A stretch of 64,000 nt of DNA from Serratia sp. M24T3 (GTDB taxonomy: Bacteria > Pseudomonadota > Gammaproteobacteria > Enterobacterales > Enterobacteriaceae): positions 62,001-126,000 of the forward strand of contig NZ_AJHJ01000010.1 of NCBI RefSeq assembly GCF_000257645.1, in the 5' to 3' direction. How positions within the stretch are numbered: the first letter of the stretch is position 1; every line of letters starts with the position of its first letter. The notes beneath the pieces were generated by a model. The model saw only the letters and a list, made by a program, of their open reading frames with translations, was not told the DNA's origin and ran no database searches. Shown in pieces: positions 32,272-42,120 of the stretch. Made by a program: the position numbers and the translations under genes.

Positions 32272-33651
32272 ATGCGCATTCATATTCTTGGGATTTGCGG
32301 CACGTTTATGGGCGGCCTTGCTATGCTGGCTCGCGCTCAGGGACATCAGGTAACCGGATCGGATGACAACGTCTATCCACCGATGAGTACGCTATTGGAA
32401 AATCAGGGGATCGAGCTGATTAAGGGCTATTCGCCAAGTCAGTTGGATCCCAGGCCCGATCTCGTTGTGATCGGCAATGCCATGACGCGAGGCAATCCTT
32501 GCGTGGAGGCGGTGCTCGAGCAGGGTATTCCCTATGTTTCTGGCCCGCAGTGGTTGCACGATCACGTGCTGCCCGGTCGCTGGGTGATTGCGGTTGCCGG
32601 TACGCACGGGAAAACCACTACTTCAGGTATGGTCACCTGGATCCTCGAAGCCTGCGGCTATGAGCCGGGCTATGTTATTGGCGGTGTGCCGGGGAATTTC
32701 GACGTTTCTGCGCGATTGGGAAACAGCCCGTTTATGGTCCTCGAAGCCGATGAGTATGATTGTGCCTTCTTCGACAAGCGTTCCAAATTCGTGCATTACA
32801 GCCCGCGTACGCTGGTGCTGAATAATCTCGAATTCGATCACGCCGATATTTTTGACGATCTGAAGGCGATCCAGAAACAGTTCCATCATCTGGTCAGACT
32901 TGTGCCGGGTCAGGGCAAAATCATTCTGCCCGAGCATGACACTCCACTCAGGCAAGTGATGGCGATGGGTTGCTGGAGCGAGCAGGAATACGCGGGAGAC
33001 GGCTGCACCTGGAATGCCAAAAAGACGACGCCAGATGCCAGCAAGTTCCAGGTATATCTTAACGGTGAAGTGGCCGGTGAGGTTTCATGGTCGCTGGTGG
33101 GTGAACACAATATGCACAACGCACTGATGGCCGTTGCAGCCGCGCGCCACGTCGGCGTTACACCTGCAGATGCCTGTAAGGCGCTCAGCGGATTTATCAA
33201 CGCCCGCCGTCGGCTCGAGCTTCGTGGTGAAGCGAACGGTGTAACTGTTTACGACGATTTTGCACACCATCCTACCGCCATTCTTGCCACTTTGGCTGCC
33301 CTGCGCAGTAAAGTTGGCGGCACAGCACGTATTATTGCAGTGCTGGAACCGCGTTCGAATACCATGAAAATGGGGATGAGCAAAAACGAACTTGCACCTT
33401 CTCTGGGACGTGCCGACGAAGTGTTTCTGCTTCAGCCGCAAAACATCCCATGGCAGGTTTCAGAAGTGGCAGAACGTTGTATTCAGCCTGCGCACTGGCA
33501 TGCAGACGTTGATGCACTGGTTGAGATGATTGTCAAAACCGCGCAGCCGGGCGATCACATTCTGGTGATGAGCAACGGTGGTTTTGGTGGCATCCACGGC
33601 AAGCTGTTGAGCGCGCTGGATAAAAAAGCTCAGTTGGCTAACAACAAATAG
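32272..33651 (+). CDS. mpl: UDP-N-acetylmuramate:L-alanyl-gamma-D-glutamyl-meso-diaminopimelate ligase Mpl
   Basis: The 459-residue Mur-ligase-family enzyme reattaches recycled murein tripeptide to UDP-MurNAc. The N-terminal Rossmann segment HILGICGTFMGG, ATP-binding GTHGKTTTSG, and C-terminal RRLELRGEANGVTVYDDFAHHP are all typical. I chose ATG 32272, giving the canonical MRIHILGICGTFMGG; an in-frame ATG at 32218 adds 18 residues without homology. It is followed by no clear terminator on its own strand. Confidence 0.96.
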   Translation: MRIHILGICGTFMGGLAMLARAQGHQVTGSDDNVYPPMSTLLENQGIELIKGYSPSQLDPRPDLVVIGNAMTRGNPCVEAVLEQGIPYVSGPQWLHDHVLPGRWVIAVAGTHGKTTTSGMVTWILEACGYEPGYVIGGVPGNFDVSARLGNSPFMVLEADEYDCAFFDKRSKFVHYSPRTLVLNNLEFDHADIFDDLKAIQKQFHHLVRLVPGQGKIILPEHDTPLRQVMAMGCWSEQEYAGDGCTWNAKKTTPDASKFQVYLNGEVAGEVSWSLVGEHNMHNALMAVAAARHVGVTPADACKALSGFINARRRLELRGEANGVTVYDDFAHHPTAILATLAALRSKVGGTARIIAVLEPRSNTMKMGMSKNELAPSLGRADEVFLLQPQNIPWQVSEVAERCIQPAHWHADVDALVEMIVKTAQPGDHILVMSNGGFGGIHGKLLSALDKKAQLANNK

Positions 33652-33693
33652 TTACCCCCTTCCTTAATAATACCAGCCCTTAAAGCCTCGACG

Positions 33694-33718
33694 AAAAAAA
33701 GCCCTCGCAAGCGAGGGC
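33694..33718 (-). terminator. Intrinsic terminator of yhcN
   Basis: GCCCTCGC and GCGAGGGC (33701-33718) pair with a minimal loop; on the reverse strand they are followed by seven T (33694-33700 read in reverse). It lies about 95 bases past yhcN. Confidence 0.75.
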
Positions 33719-33813
33719 AAAAGGGTGTCGTCGGACAGGACGACAGAGGGTCTGGTATATCTTGCAAATTTTTTGCTAAAACTTCGCGGTACTACAGATT
33801 AAATCGGGTTCAG

Positions 33814-34077
33814 TTATTTATAAATTTCTGCGGTGGCGTGGTAAGTACCGTCATTACGCGCTTCGATTACACGATAAGAAGATGCACCCTGGCTATCGGC
33901 TTTTTGTGATAACTCTTGACGGATATCACTAGGCACGCCATCAATCCCACTAACGGTAATTGTCCCCATAGGTTGAAGATTTTCAGCCTGTTGGTTGGTG
34001 ATTAGTTGAGCGGCAGAAGAGCCAAATGAAACAGCGGTCAACAGGCCCAGGGCAGCAACAGCAGCGATGATTTTCAT
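33814..34077 (-). CDS. yhcN: YhcN/BhsA-family (DUF1471) periplasmic stress protein
   Basis: The 87-residue protein has a signal peptide of about 22 residues (ending SSAA or nearby), and a mature DUF1471 domain with GTITVSGIDGVPSDIRQ, the KADSQGASSYRVIEA helix and terminal YHATAEIYK. Its length equals E. coli YhcN, which responds to cytoplasmic acid and peroxide. It is the only member in this spot, next to argR, as in E. coli (where yhcO and aaeXAB follow; these are missing). Confidence 0.85.
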   Translation of the reverse strand: MKIIAAVAALGLLTAVSFGSSAAQLITNQQAENLQPMGTITVSGIDGVPSDIRQELSQKADSQGASSYRVIEARNDGTYHATAEIYK

Positions 34078-34633
34078 GATAATTTCCTTAATTTACCTTA
34101 TGCAACCTGTCTATGGCGGACGGTGGCGCGGTTTCATTATGGATTTATCAAAACTGTAAAATTCGGTGTGCATAACCTCGTCGCCTATTTCTCGCGAACA
34201 AATGCATCGGTTTTCGCAGCGATAAATCCGTTTTATCGGCGGCATTTGAATGGATATTCAAATCTCGTCTCTCGGGGGATATCTCTTTCTAAAATACAGT
34301 GATGTGGTGCTTTGTCGTGTTTCACATCATGGAGATGAGTATACATCTAATAACTGGAAAAATTAATAGTTTGCTAATAGTTTGTTAGGTCTCTATTTGC
34401 CCGAAATGAGTGGTTTTAATAACCGAAAAGCATAAAAAATGATGATTACTTGCTCATTTATTGTTAAATATATTTCAAATCAATAGATTGGCATAAATGA
34501 GCATTCTGTGCGGAATTTAACAGGGGATCGTTTTGGAAATGAAATGATTTATAGGTCGATCATCTGGAGGTTGAACAAGATCCGGCATGAATAGCAGATC
34601 AGCAAGCGCGTTACTTGCCGATCTTGATACTGC
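34078..34633. other. AT-rich intergenic region between yhcN and argR
   Basis: No gene is seen. The yhcN promoter must be near 34090-34150 on the reverse strand. Two structures stand out: a tandem 11-bp repeat TAATAGTTTG(C/T) at 34364-34385, and a perfect 10-bp inverted repeat TGCTCATTTA (34451-34460) / TAAATGAGCA (34494-34503) separated by 33 bases. No classical argR terminator with a T-tract was found. Confidence 0.5.
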
Positions 34634-35104
34634 CTAAAGTTCCTGCTCGAACAGACTCAAAATGGCATCATAGAGTTGTTTGACAGTAAACTTGCGTGCT
34701 GGCGTAATGAAGATGGTGTCATCACCAGCAATTGTACCGAGGATACCTTCCGACTTGCCCAGTGAATCAAGCAGGCGAGCAATCAGCTGTGCAGCGCCAG
34801 GACTGGTGCGGATAACCACGACAGCATCGTTATAGTCAATATCCAGAACCAGGTTCTTCAGCGGGCTGGTGGTGGTTGGAACGCCGATCTCGGCAGGCAG
34901 GCAGTACACCATTTCCATTTTGGCGTTACGGGTTCTAACCGCGCCAAATTTGGTGAGCATGCGTGAAACTTTGGATTGATTGATGTTTTCGAAGCCATCA
35001 TCTTGCAGTGCGACAACGATTTCACCCTGAGAGCTGAACTTCTCTTCCTTCAAGAGAGCCTTGAAAGCTTTGATTAAATCTTCCTGTTTAGCAGGATTAC
35101 GCAT
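34634..35104 (-). CDS. argR: Arginine repressor ArgR
   Basis: The 156-residue protein comprises an N-terminal winged helix (about 1-70, with [22 protein letters not shown]) and a C-terminal hexamerisation/arginine-binding domain with [16 protein letters not shown] and [14 protein letters not shown]. It represses arginine biosynthesis and assists XerCD recombination at cer. Its own promoter region contains a candidate ARG box at 35151, consistent with autoregulation. Divergent from mdh, as in E. coli. Confidence 0.96.
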   Translation of the reverse strand: MRNPAKQEDLIKAFKALLKEEKFSSQGEIVVALQDDGFENINQSKVSRMLTKFGAVRTRNAKMEMVYCLPAEIGVPTTTSPLKNLVLDIDYNDAVVVIRTSPGAAQLIARLLDSLGKSEGILGTIAGDDTIFITPARKFTVKQLYDAILSLFEQEL

Positions 35105-35150
35105 TTTGCACCCATAGATTCACAATTGTGTGGCGTTGATTATGCAGATA

Positions 35151-35168
35151 TTTGCATTTTTATGCAAT
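35151..35168 (-). promoter_or_regulatory. Candidate ARG box (ArgR operator) upstream of argR
   Basis: TTTGCATTTTTATGCAAT is a near-perfect palindrome agreeing with about 14 of 16 defined positions of the E. coli ARG box (WnTGAATWWWWATTCAnW). A weaker copy overlaps at 35141-35158. It starts 47 bases upstream of the argR start, where autorepression would be expected. Confidence 0.6.
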
Positions 35169-35500
35169 AAAACATAACGGGTTTGATCAACAAAGAGTTA
35201 GATTTTAGGAAGGAAGGCCCAACGAAGCTGCGTAGACTTTAATGAATATGCCAAATATCTGCATGAAGAATTGTCTCAAACTTAAAATAAAATGTATAGC
35301 CTGATTATTTTATTTGATAACTTAACCAGCCAGGTAATTAATGTATTTATTTTTTAATAAAGTCATTTTTTTAATTATTTTAACTTAATGTTTTATCTTA
35401 ATGAAAATAAGCAGTAATTTCTTACTCAAAATTTAAAGATGCTTTTAATTTCTGCGCTACCTCCCAATCTATTAATAGGTTGTTTGTTTTTAATACACCC

Positions 35501-35519
35501 GTTAACTAAGGTTATTAAG
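35501..35519 (+). promoter_or_regulatory. Possible ArcA-type GTTA direct repeat upstream of mdh
   Basis: Two GTTA elements begin 10 bases apart (35501 and 35511), close to the 11-base spacing of ArcA sites. E. coli mdh is repressed by ArcA, so the placement is sensible, but the match is loose. Confidence 0.3.
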
Positions 35520-35582
35520 TGAATGAATGCGCGGTATTTTAATCGTCGTTTATAAAGAACGTCATTTAAAAAGGAGTATAGG

Positions 35583-36521
35583 ATGAAAGTTGCAGTCCTT
35601 GGTGCCGCAGGCGGAATCGGCCAGGCCCTCGCTCTACTACTCAAGACTCAATTGCCGTCTGGCTCTGAACTCTCCCTGTATGATATCGCACCTGTTACTC
35701 CAGGTGTGGCGGTGGATCTCAGCCATATCCCTACAGCTGTTAATATCAAAGGATTTTGTGGTGAAGACGCGAGGCCCGCTTTGTACGGGGCTGAGGTTGT
35801 ACTTATCTCGGCTGGCGTGGCGCGAAAACCAGGCATGGATCGCTCTGACCTTTTTAATGTTAATGCCGGCATTGTTCGTAATTTAGTTCAGCAAATTGCG
35901 ACCACCTGTCCCGAGGCGTGTATTGCGATAATCACTAACCCGGTAAATACGACGGTGCCTATTGCGGCAGAGGTTTTAAAAAAAGCCGGAGTTTATGATA
36001 AAAATAAACTTTTTGGCGTCACTACGCTTGATACCCTCCGCGCCAATACATTTGTTGCAGAGCTTAAAGGTAAATCTCCGCAAGAAATTGAGGTATCGGT
36101 TATTGGGGGGCATTCGGGCGTAACAATATTACCGTTGTTATCGCAGGTTAAAGGGCTCAGCTTCTCGGAGAGTGAAATACAGCAGCTGACGACACATATT
36201 CAAAATGCCGGTACAGAAGTTGTTGAGGCAAAAGCAGGTGGCGGGTCGGCAACCCTTTCCATGGGGCAGGCCGCGGCAAGACTGGGACTTTCTTTAGTGC
36301 GCGCGTTGCAGGGAGAAAGCGGGATCGTGGAATGTGCCTATGTTGAGGGGCGCGGTGAGCATGCACGCTTCTTTGCTCAACCGGTGCTATTAGGTCGAAA
36401 TGGTATTGCTGAATTCAAAGACATTGGCCAGTTAAGCGAGTTTGAACAACATTCGCTGAATTCGATGCTGGACGTATTACACAAAGATATCGAGTTGGGT
36501 GAGAACTTTATCAATATTTAA
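35583..36521 (+). CDS. mdh: Malate dehydrogenase
   Basis: The 312-residue NAD-dependent enzyme oxidises malate to oxaloacetate. The dinucleotide-binding GAAGGIGQ is at residues 7-14, followed by substrate-binding [11 protein letters not shown] and catalytic [12 protein letters not shown] with the active histidine. AAGGAG lies 7 bases before ATG 35583. A terminator follows at 36560. Same length as E. coli Mdh. Confidence 0.98.
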   Translation: MKVAVLGAAGGIGQALALLLKTQLPSGSELSLYDIAPVTPGVAVDLSHIPTAVNIKGFCGEDARPALYGAEVVLISAGVARKPGMDRSDLFNVNAGIVRNLVQQIATTCPEACIAIITNPVNTTVPIAAEVLKKAGVYDKNKLFGVTTLDTLRANTFVAELKGKSPQEIEVSVIGGHSGVTILPLLSQVKGLSFSESEIQQLTTHIQNAGTEVVEAKAGGGSATLSMGQAAARLGLSLVRALQGESGIVECAYVEGRGEHARFFAQPVLLGRNGIAEFKDIGQLSEFEQHSLNSMLDVLHKDIELGENFINI

Positions 36522-36559
36522 TATTCTTTTTATGTATTCCTCAAGATTATTAAAACAAC

Positions 36560-36586
36560 CCGCCGGGTAAATTCCGGCGGCTTTTT
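36560..36586 (+). terminator. Intrinsic terminator after mdh
   Basis: CCGCCGG and CCGGCGG form a 7-bp stem with a 7-base loop, followed by CTTTTTA. Confidence 0.8.
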
Positions 36587-36662
36587 ATTGTGCTTATTTT
36601 AAAATTATTCGCGGTATGCACTGATCAAATAACTTAATAAAATTCAATCAGTATTTAATAAT

Positions 36663-37028
36663 CTACATCCCCTTCTTATCTGCGTTATCTGCATTTTTAC
36701 TCTTAACTATTGAATTTTCAGGCAGAATGATATTCTTGGTCGGTACTTTTTCCCGCCCCAGATTATCAGGAAGCTTGCAGCGCATTTTTCTTTCCAGAAG
36801 TTCATCTGTTTCAGGATGATAATAACGGCTGGGCCAGATTTCTGCCGGATGTAACTTCAGTGCATTAGCGATAATCCACTCTCCTTTTGGCCACGGACGT
36901 GACAGCGCATTCGCCAGTGTGGATGAACTCAGGCCCGCGGATCGGGACAATGCTGCCAAGGTGGTACGCTGTTTATGTAACGATGCGATTATATCAGCGT
37001 GATGCCAATCCGTTCTCCGTAAAAGCAT
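36663..37028 (-). CDS. sfsB: Ner/SfsB-type winged-helix DNA-binding regulator
   Basis: The 121-residue protein has an N-terminal Ner-like HTH (about 1-80): DWHHADIIASLHKQRTTLAA, then LSSSTLANALSRPWPKGEWI and IWPSRYY. This matches E. coli SfsB (Nlp), itself a relative of the Mu phage Ner repressor, encoded beside ispB in E. coli. About 30 extra residues rich in Lys and Asn at the C-terminus have no counterpart in the 92-residue E. coli protein. The target genes are unknown. The gene symbol is by homology; orthology is likely from the ispB neighbourhood. Low G+C flanks set this region apart. Confidence 0.75.
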   Translation of the reverse strand: MLLRRTDWHHADIIASLHKQRTTLAALSRSAGLSSSTLANALSRPWPKGEWIIANALKLHPAEIWPSRYYHPETDELLERKMRCKLPDNLGREKVPTKNIILPENSIVKSKNADNADKKGM

Positions 37029-37671
37029 AGAAAAACTTCCTTATATAATAGGCTTGCAGGTTTTGTTATATGTTTGAGGGGTTAGCACCCATATTCATTC
37101 GGAAGCTATAAGAGCAAATTTCTGAACTTAGTTCAAACCTGTTTCTCAAAAGATATTTTTATTTTTTATTAATAGCCTACTATTTTATTTGAACCACTAA
37201 CTGGGTATGTTTGGTCTTCTAATGGTTTGTAATATAAGTGATTTATCGGCGCTCTTTGGGTTGTTATCAAATTTTTCTTAATGCAAATCTTCTTTTTTAA
37301 GAAAAGTTAATTGTTATCAAATCTTTTCAAAAAATGCATTTTTTCTGAAAAGTGGTGATTGGTCAATATCCGAAATATGGTTACTTAGATGAATTTACAG
37401 GCTTTTCTATTGTTAGTTCACTCAAAGATTTAACGTAACTTACTTTTGAGCGTTAGATGGTTCTTTTAGTTTTATTTTTCTCCATAAAAAAGTTTCATCA
37501 ATATACCTAGGCTTTAATTTATTGATGCACATTTGCATTCGCTAATGGTATAACTTATGCGTTCAATGTAAACGCCTCGCTAAATATGCCGTGAAAATAT
37601 GGCTTTTTTAATGTCTTAACAGTTAATGATTTATATCAATCATATTTTTGTATAAATAAGAGAGAATTCTT
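37029..37671. other. Long AT-rich regulatory gap between the Ner-like and Mu-HTH genes
   Basis: No coding sequence is seen in 643 bases. It contains a 13-bp palindrome TGAACTTAGTTCA (37123-37135), a 12-bp direct repeat TTGTTATCAAAT at 37261 and 37311 (50 bases apart), and numerous T/A tracts. It presumably holds promoters for both divergent regulators. Confidence 0.55.
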
Positions 37672-38037
37672 ATGAATCCTGAATGGTTTTCCGCCAAAGA
37701 ACTGATCGGTTTTACGGGGCTTCCTTCATCACCTCAGGGGATACATAGCATGGCCCGTCGACAAAAGTGGGTCAGACGACGCAGATTCGGCGTACAGGGA
37801 CGTGGAGTTGAATATCATATTGATAGTCTGCCGATCAAAACTAATTCAAATCTTGTGCTTAACGAACCTTCAGCCGAATATTTTTATTCCAACAACCAAG
37901 ATCCCTTATTAATCTGGATCGAAAGTTATAAACAATTGGATGAAAGAGAAAGGCAAAAAATGATTACCTTTATTGTTCGCAATGGGATGATTGAAGTAAT
38001 TAACAGGTTAGGGGCTTCGAACGAATTTATTTATTAA
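37672..38037 (+). CDS. Mu-type HTH DNA-binding protein, first of two tandem paralogues
   Basis: The 121-residue protein has an N-terminal Mu-transposase/repressor-like winged helix (about 1-55): EWFSAKELIGFTGLP, QGIHSMARRQ and RRRRFGVQGRGVEYHI. The C-terminal part has DPLLIWIESYKQL (77-89) and ends in a helix ERQKMITFIVRNGMIEVI, resembling the C-terminus of E. coli YfeC/YfeD (DUF1323). No transposase catalytic domain, so it is a stand-alone regulator rather than a transposase fragment. It is about 58% identical (70 of 121 by my count, ungapped) to the next gene. AGAG-type ribosome-binding site precedes ATG 37672. Function unknown. Confidence 0.75.
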   Translation: MNPEWFSAKELIGFTGLPSSPQGIHSMARRQKWVRRRRFGVQGRGVEYHIDSLPIKTNSNLVLNEPSAEYFYSNNQDPLLIWIESYKQLDERERQKMITFIVRNGMIEVINRLGASNEFIY

Positions 38038-38272
38038 AGCTTTTAAAATCTATAGTTTTTATATCAACGGTTTGTTTAAAAGAGCAGGTTTATGTGTTAA
38101 CTGTAGTCGTTGAACTTAGTTATAGATCCAAATTGTAAATTCTGGTTATAAACTCTCGTTGTGAGTGACCTTTAAGCAAAACGTTGGCCTATATTATTAG
38201 CCTGAGTTGGCAAGTGCCGGGCTGAATTTTATTCTGCTCTTTTTTTGGATTTAAAATAATAAAAGGAATGCC

Positions 38273-38638
38273 ATGAAAAAGGAATGGTTTGCTGCAAAAG
38301 ATCTGGTTGGAATAAATGGATTACCCACCACGACTCAGGGTATCCATGGCATGGCCAGAAGGCAGGGATGGGAAACGCGGCGAAGGCTTGGTGTTCAAGG
38401 TAAGGCGGTGGAATATCACATTAACAGCCTGCCTAAAATGATGAAACCAGCACTAATCATTCAAGAAAAATCTGCAGAATATCTTTGTTCTTCTTATCAC
38501 GACCCTCTACTTATATGGATTGAAAGTTATAAGCAGCTTAATGATAGAGAGCGCGAGACGATAGTCTCATTTATTGTGCGCGAAGGAATGCTGGCAGTAA
38601 TTAAACGTCTGATGCCTGCACAAGCAGAGATAGAATAA
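38273..38638 (+). CDS. Mu-type HTH DNA-binding protein, second of two tandem paralogues
   Basis: Also 121 residues and alignable without gaps to the preceding gene: EWFAAKDLVGINGLP, QGIHGMARRQGW, GVQGKAVEYHINSLP and an identical 13-residue block DPLLIWIESYKQL. The N-terminal domain is the Mu-type DNA-binding fold; the C-terminal helix is DUF1323-like. AAAGGAA precedes ATG 38273. A 235-base gap with its own TGAACTTAGTT motif (38111) separates it from its paralogue, suggesting separate promoters. It converges on ispB; a perfect hairpin marks the junction. Function unknown. Confidence 0.75.
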   Translation: MKKEWFAAKDLVGINGLPTTTQGIHGMARRQGWETRRRLGVQGKAVEYHINSLPKMMKPALIIQEKSAEYLCSSYHDPLLIWIESYKQLNDRERETIVSFIVREGMLAVIKRLMPAQAEIE

Positions 38639-38669
38639 GCAAGGCGGCCAAAAACACGGCGCCTTGCTT
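38637..38669. other. Perfect 10-bp hairpin between the second Mu-HTH gene and ispB
   Basis: AAGCAAGGCG (38637-38646) and CGCCTTGCTT (38660-38669) are fully complementary with a 13-base loop. It overlaps the stop codon of the HTH gene and lies 13 bases past the ispB stop. No T-tract, so it is a shared mRNA end structure or weak terminator. Confidence 0.6.
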
Positions 38670-38681
38670 ACTAAATCGCTT

Positions 38682-39653
38682 TTAGAAATCACGCTTGACG
38701 GCTAAATGAGCGAGACCTTCCAGGGCGAGTCGATAGGGTGATTCTGGTAACGCCTGCAATGCACTGATTGCTTTGTCTGCTTCGTCTTCTGCTCGTTGGC
38801 GAGTGTAATCCAGAGAATGACACTGATGCATGGCTTGCAGTACCGGCTCAAGTAAATGTCTGCCGTTGCCTTGTTCGATGGCCTGGCGAATCATGGTCGC
38901 CTGTTGCTCAGTGCCGTTTTTCATGGCATGAAGCAGCGGCAGAGTCGGCTTACCTTCGTTGAGATCGTCACCGGTGTTTTTGCCCAAAGTCTCGCCATCT
39001 GCGTCGTAATCAAGCAAATCGTCGATCAGCTGGAAAGCAGTGCCTAAATAGCGCCCGTAGTCCTGCAACGCGCAGACCTGCTCTTCGGTGCCTCCTGCCA
39101 GCATGGCTGAAGCCTGAGCAGCCGCTTCAAACAATCGCGCTGTCTTGCTATAGATAACCTGCATGTAACTTTCTTCGGTAATGTCCGGATCGTTGCAGTT
39201 CATCAATTGAAGCACTTCACCCTCGGCAATCACGTTGACGGCTTTGGACATCAGAGCCAGCACCGGGAGTGATTCGAGGTCAGTCATCATCTGAAACGCG
39301 CGGGTGTAGATGAAGTCGCCTACCAATACACTGGCCGCGTTGCCAAAAGCGGCATTGGCGGTGGCTTTGCCCCTGCGCATGTTCGACTCGTCAACAACAT
39401 CGTCATGCAACAACGTTGCCGTGTGGATAAACTCTATCAGCGCAGCGACGGTAACGTGCTTGTCACCGGTGTACTTGAGCGCACGGGCAGCAAGAACGGC
39501 AATCATTGGGCGAATTCGTTTACCACCACCGCTAATGATGTAATATCCGAGTTGATTGATGAGCGAGACATCAGAGTTCAACTGCTCGAGAATTGCCGCA
39601 TTGACTGCAGCCATATCCTGTTCGGTGAGGTCGGTAATCTGTTCTAGGTTCAT
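38682..39653 (-). CDS. ispB: Octaprenyl diphosphate synthase IspB
   Basis: The 323-residue trans-prenyltransferase elongates FPP with IPP to make the C40 side chain of ubiquinone and menaquinone. The first aspartate-rich motif DDVVD is at residues 84-88 (LLHDDVVDESNMRRG), the second is in LIDDLLDYDADG near residue 211. It is essential in E. coli. Divergent from rplU with 259 bases between the starts, as in E. coli. Confidence 0.96.
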   Translation of the reverse strand: MNLEQITDLTEQDMAAVNAAILEQLNSDVSLINQLGYYIISGGGKRIRPMIAVLAARALKYTGDKHVTVAALIEFIHTATLLHDDVVDESNMRRGKATANAAFGNAASVLVGDFIYTRAFQMMTDLESLPVLALMSKAVNVIAEGEVLQLMNCNDPDITEESYMQVIYSKTARLFEAAAQASAMLAGGTEEQVCALQDYGRYLGTAFQLIDDLLDYDADGETLGKNTGDDLNEGKPTLPLLHAMKNGTEQQATMIRQAIEQGNGRHLLEPVLQAMHQCHSLDYTRQRAEDEADKAISALQALPESPYRLALEGLAHLAVKRDF

Positions 39654-39809
39654 TGTGATTTTTCGGCTGTATTTCTCTTCACCGCAATGAGAACGGGCTC
39701 ACATTGGCACATGATGCAATTTGTAGTAATGATTGTACTTGAAAAACGAGTGAGATAAACGCGTTGTAGTGAACTGCGCTTTTTTTCTTCTTTTCTAGTG
39801 ATTGTGCTC

Positions 39810-39838
39810 TTGTCATATGCTGATTTTTTGCGTAGAAT
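39810..39838 (+). promoter_or_regulatory. Sigma-70 promoter of rplU-rpmA
   Basis: TTGTCA (39810-39815) and TAGAAT (39833-39838) are separated by 17 bases, close to consensus. The expected start near 39845 gives a 68-base leader before rplU. Confidence 0.75.
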
Positions 39839-39864
39839 TCGCGCCCTATTGTGAATATTTATAG

Positions 39865-40224
<360 letters not shown>

Positions 40225-40230
40225 GTTTAG

Positions 40231-42041
<1,811 letters not shown>

Positions 42042-42086
42042 TCTCGTTGCCCGTTCCTTAATAGATTGAATATTAAGAAATATATG

Positions 42087-42113
42087 AAAGGTCGCTTAAT
42101 TGCGACCTTTTTT
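42087..42113. terminator. Terminator between obgE and basS
   Basis: AAAGGTCGC (42087-42095) and GCGACCTTT (42102-42110) pair, followed by TTT on the plus strand; A-rich sequence on the other side may help the convergent basS. Confidence 0.8.
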
Positions 42114-42120
42114 GTTTCTG

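Larger units (their letters stand above)
35105..35582. other. argR-mdh divergent regulatory region
   Basis: This 478-base AT-rich gap has no gene I can support. It carries the candidate ARG box near argR, long T/A tracts around 35340-35420, and on the mdh side GTTAACTAAG-GTTATTAAG at 35501-35519, which loosely resembles the GTTA direct repeats bound by ArcA. Confidence 0.45.

Noticed and set aside
37672-38638. Degenerate Mu-like prophage
   Set aside because: Only stand-alone HTH proteins are present; no MuA catalytic domain, MuB, structural genes or terminal repeats were found.
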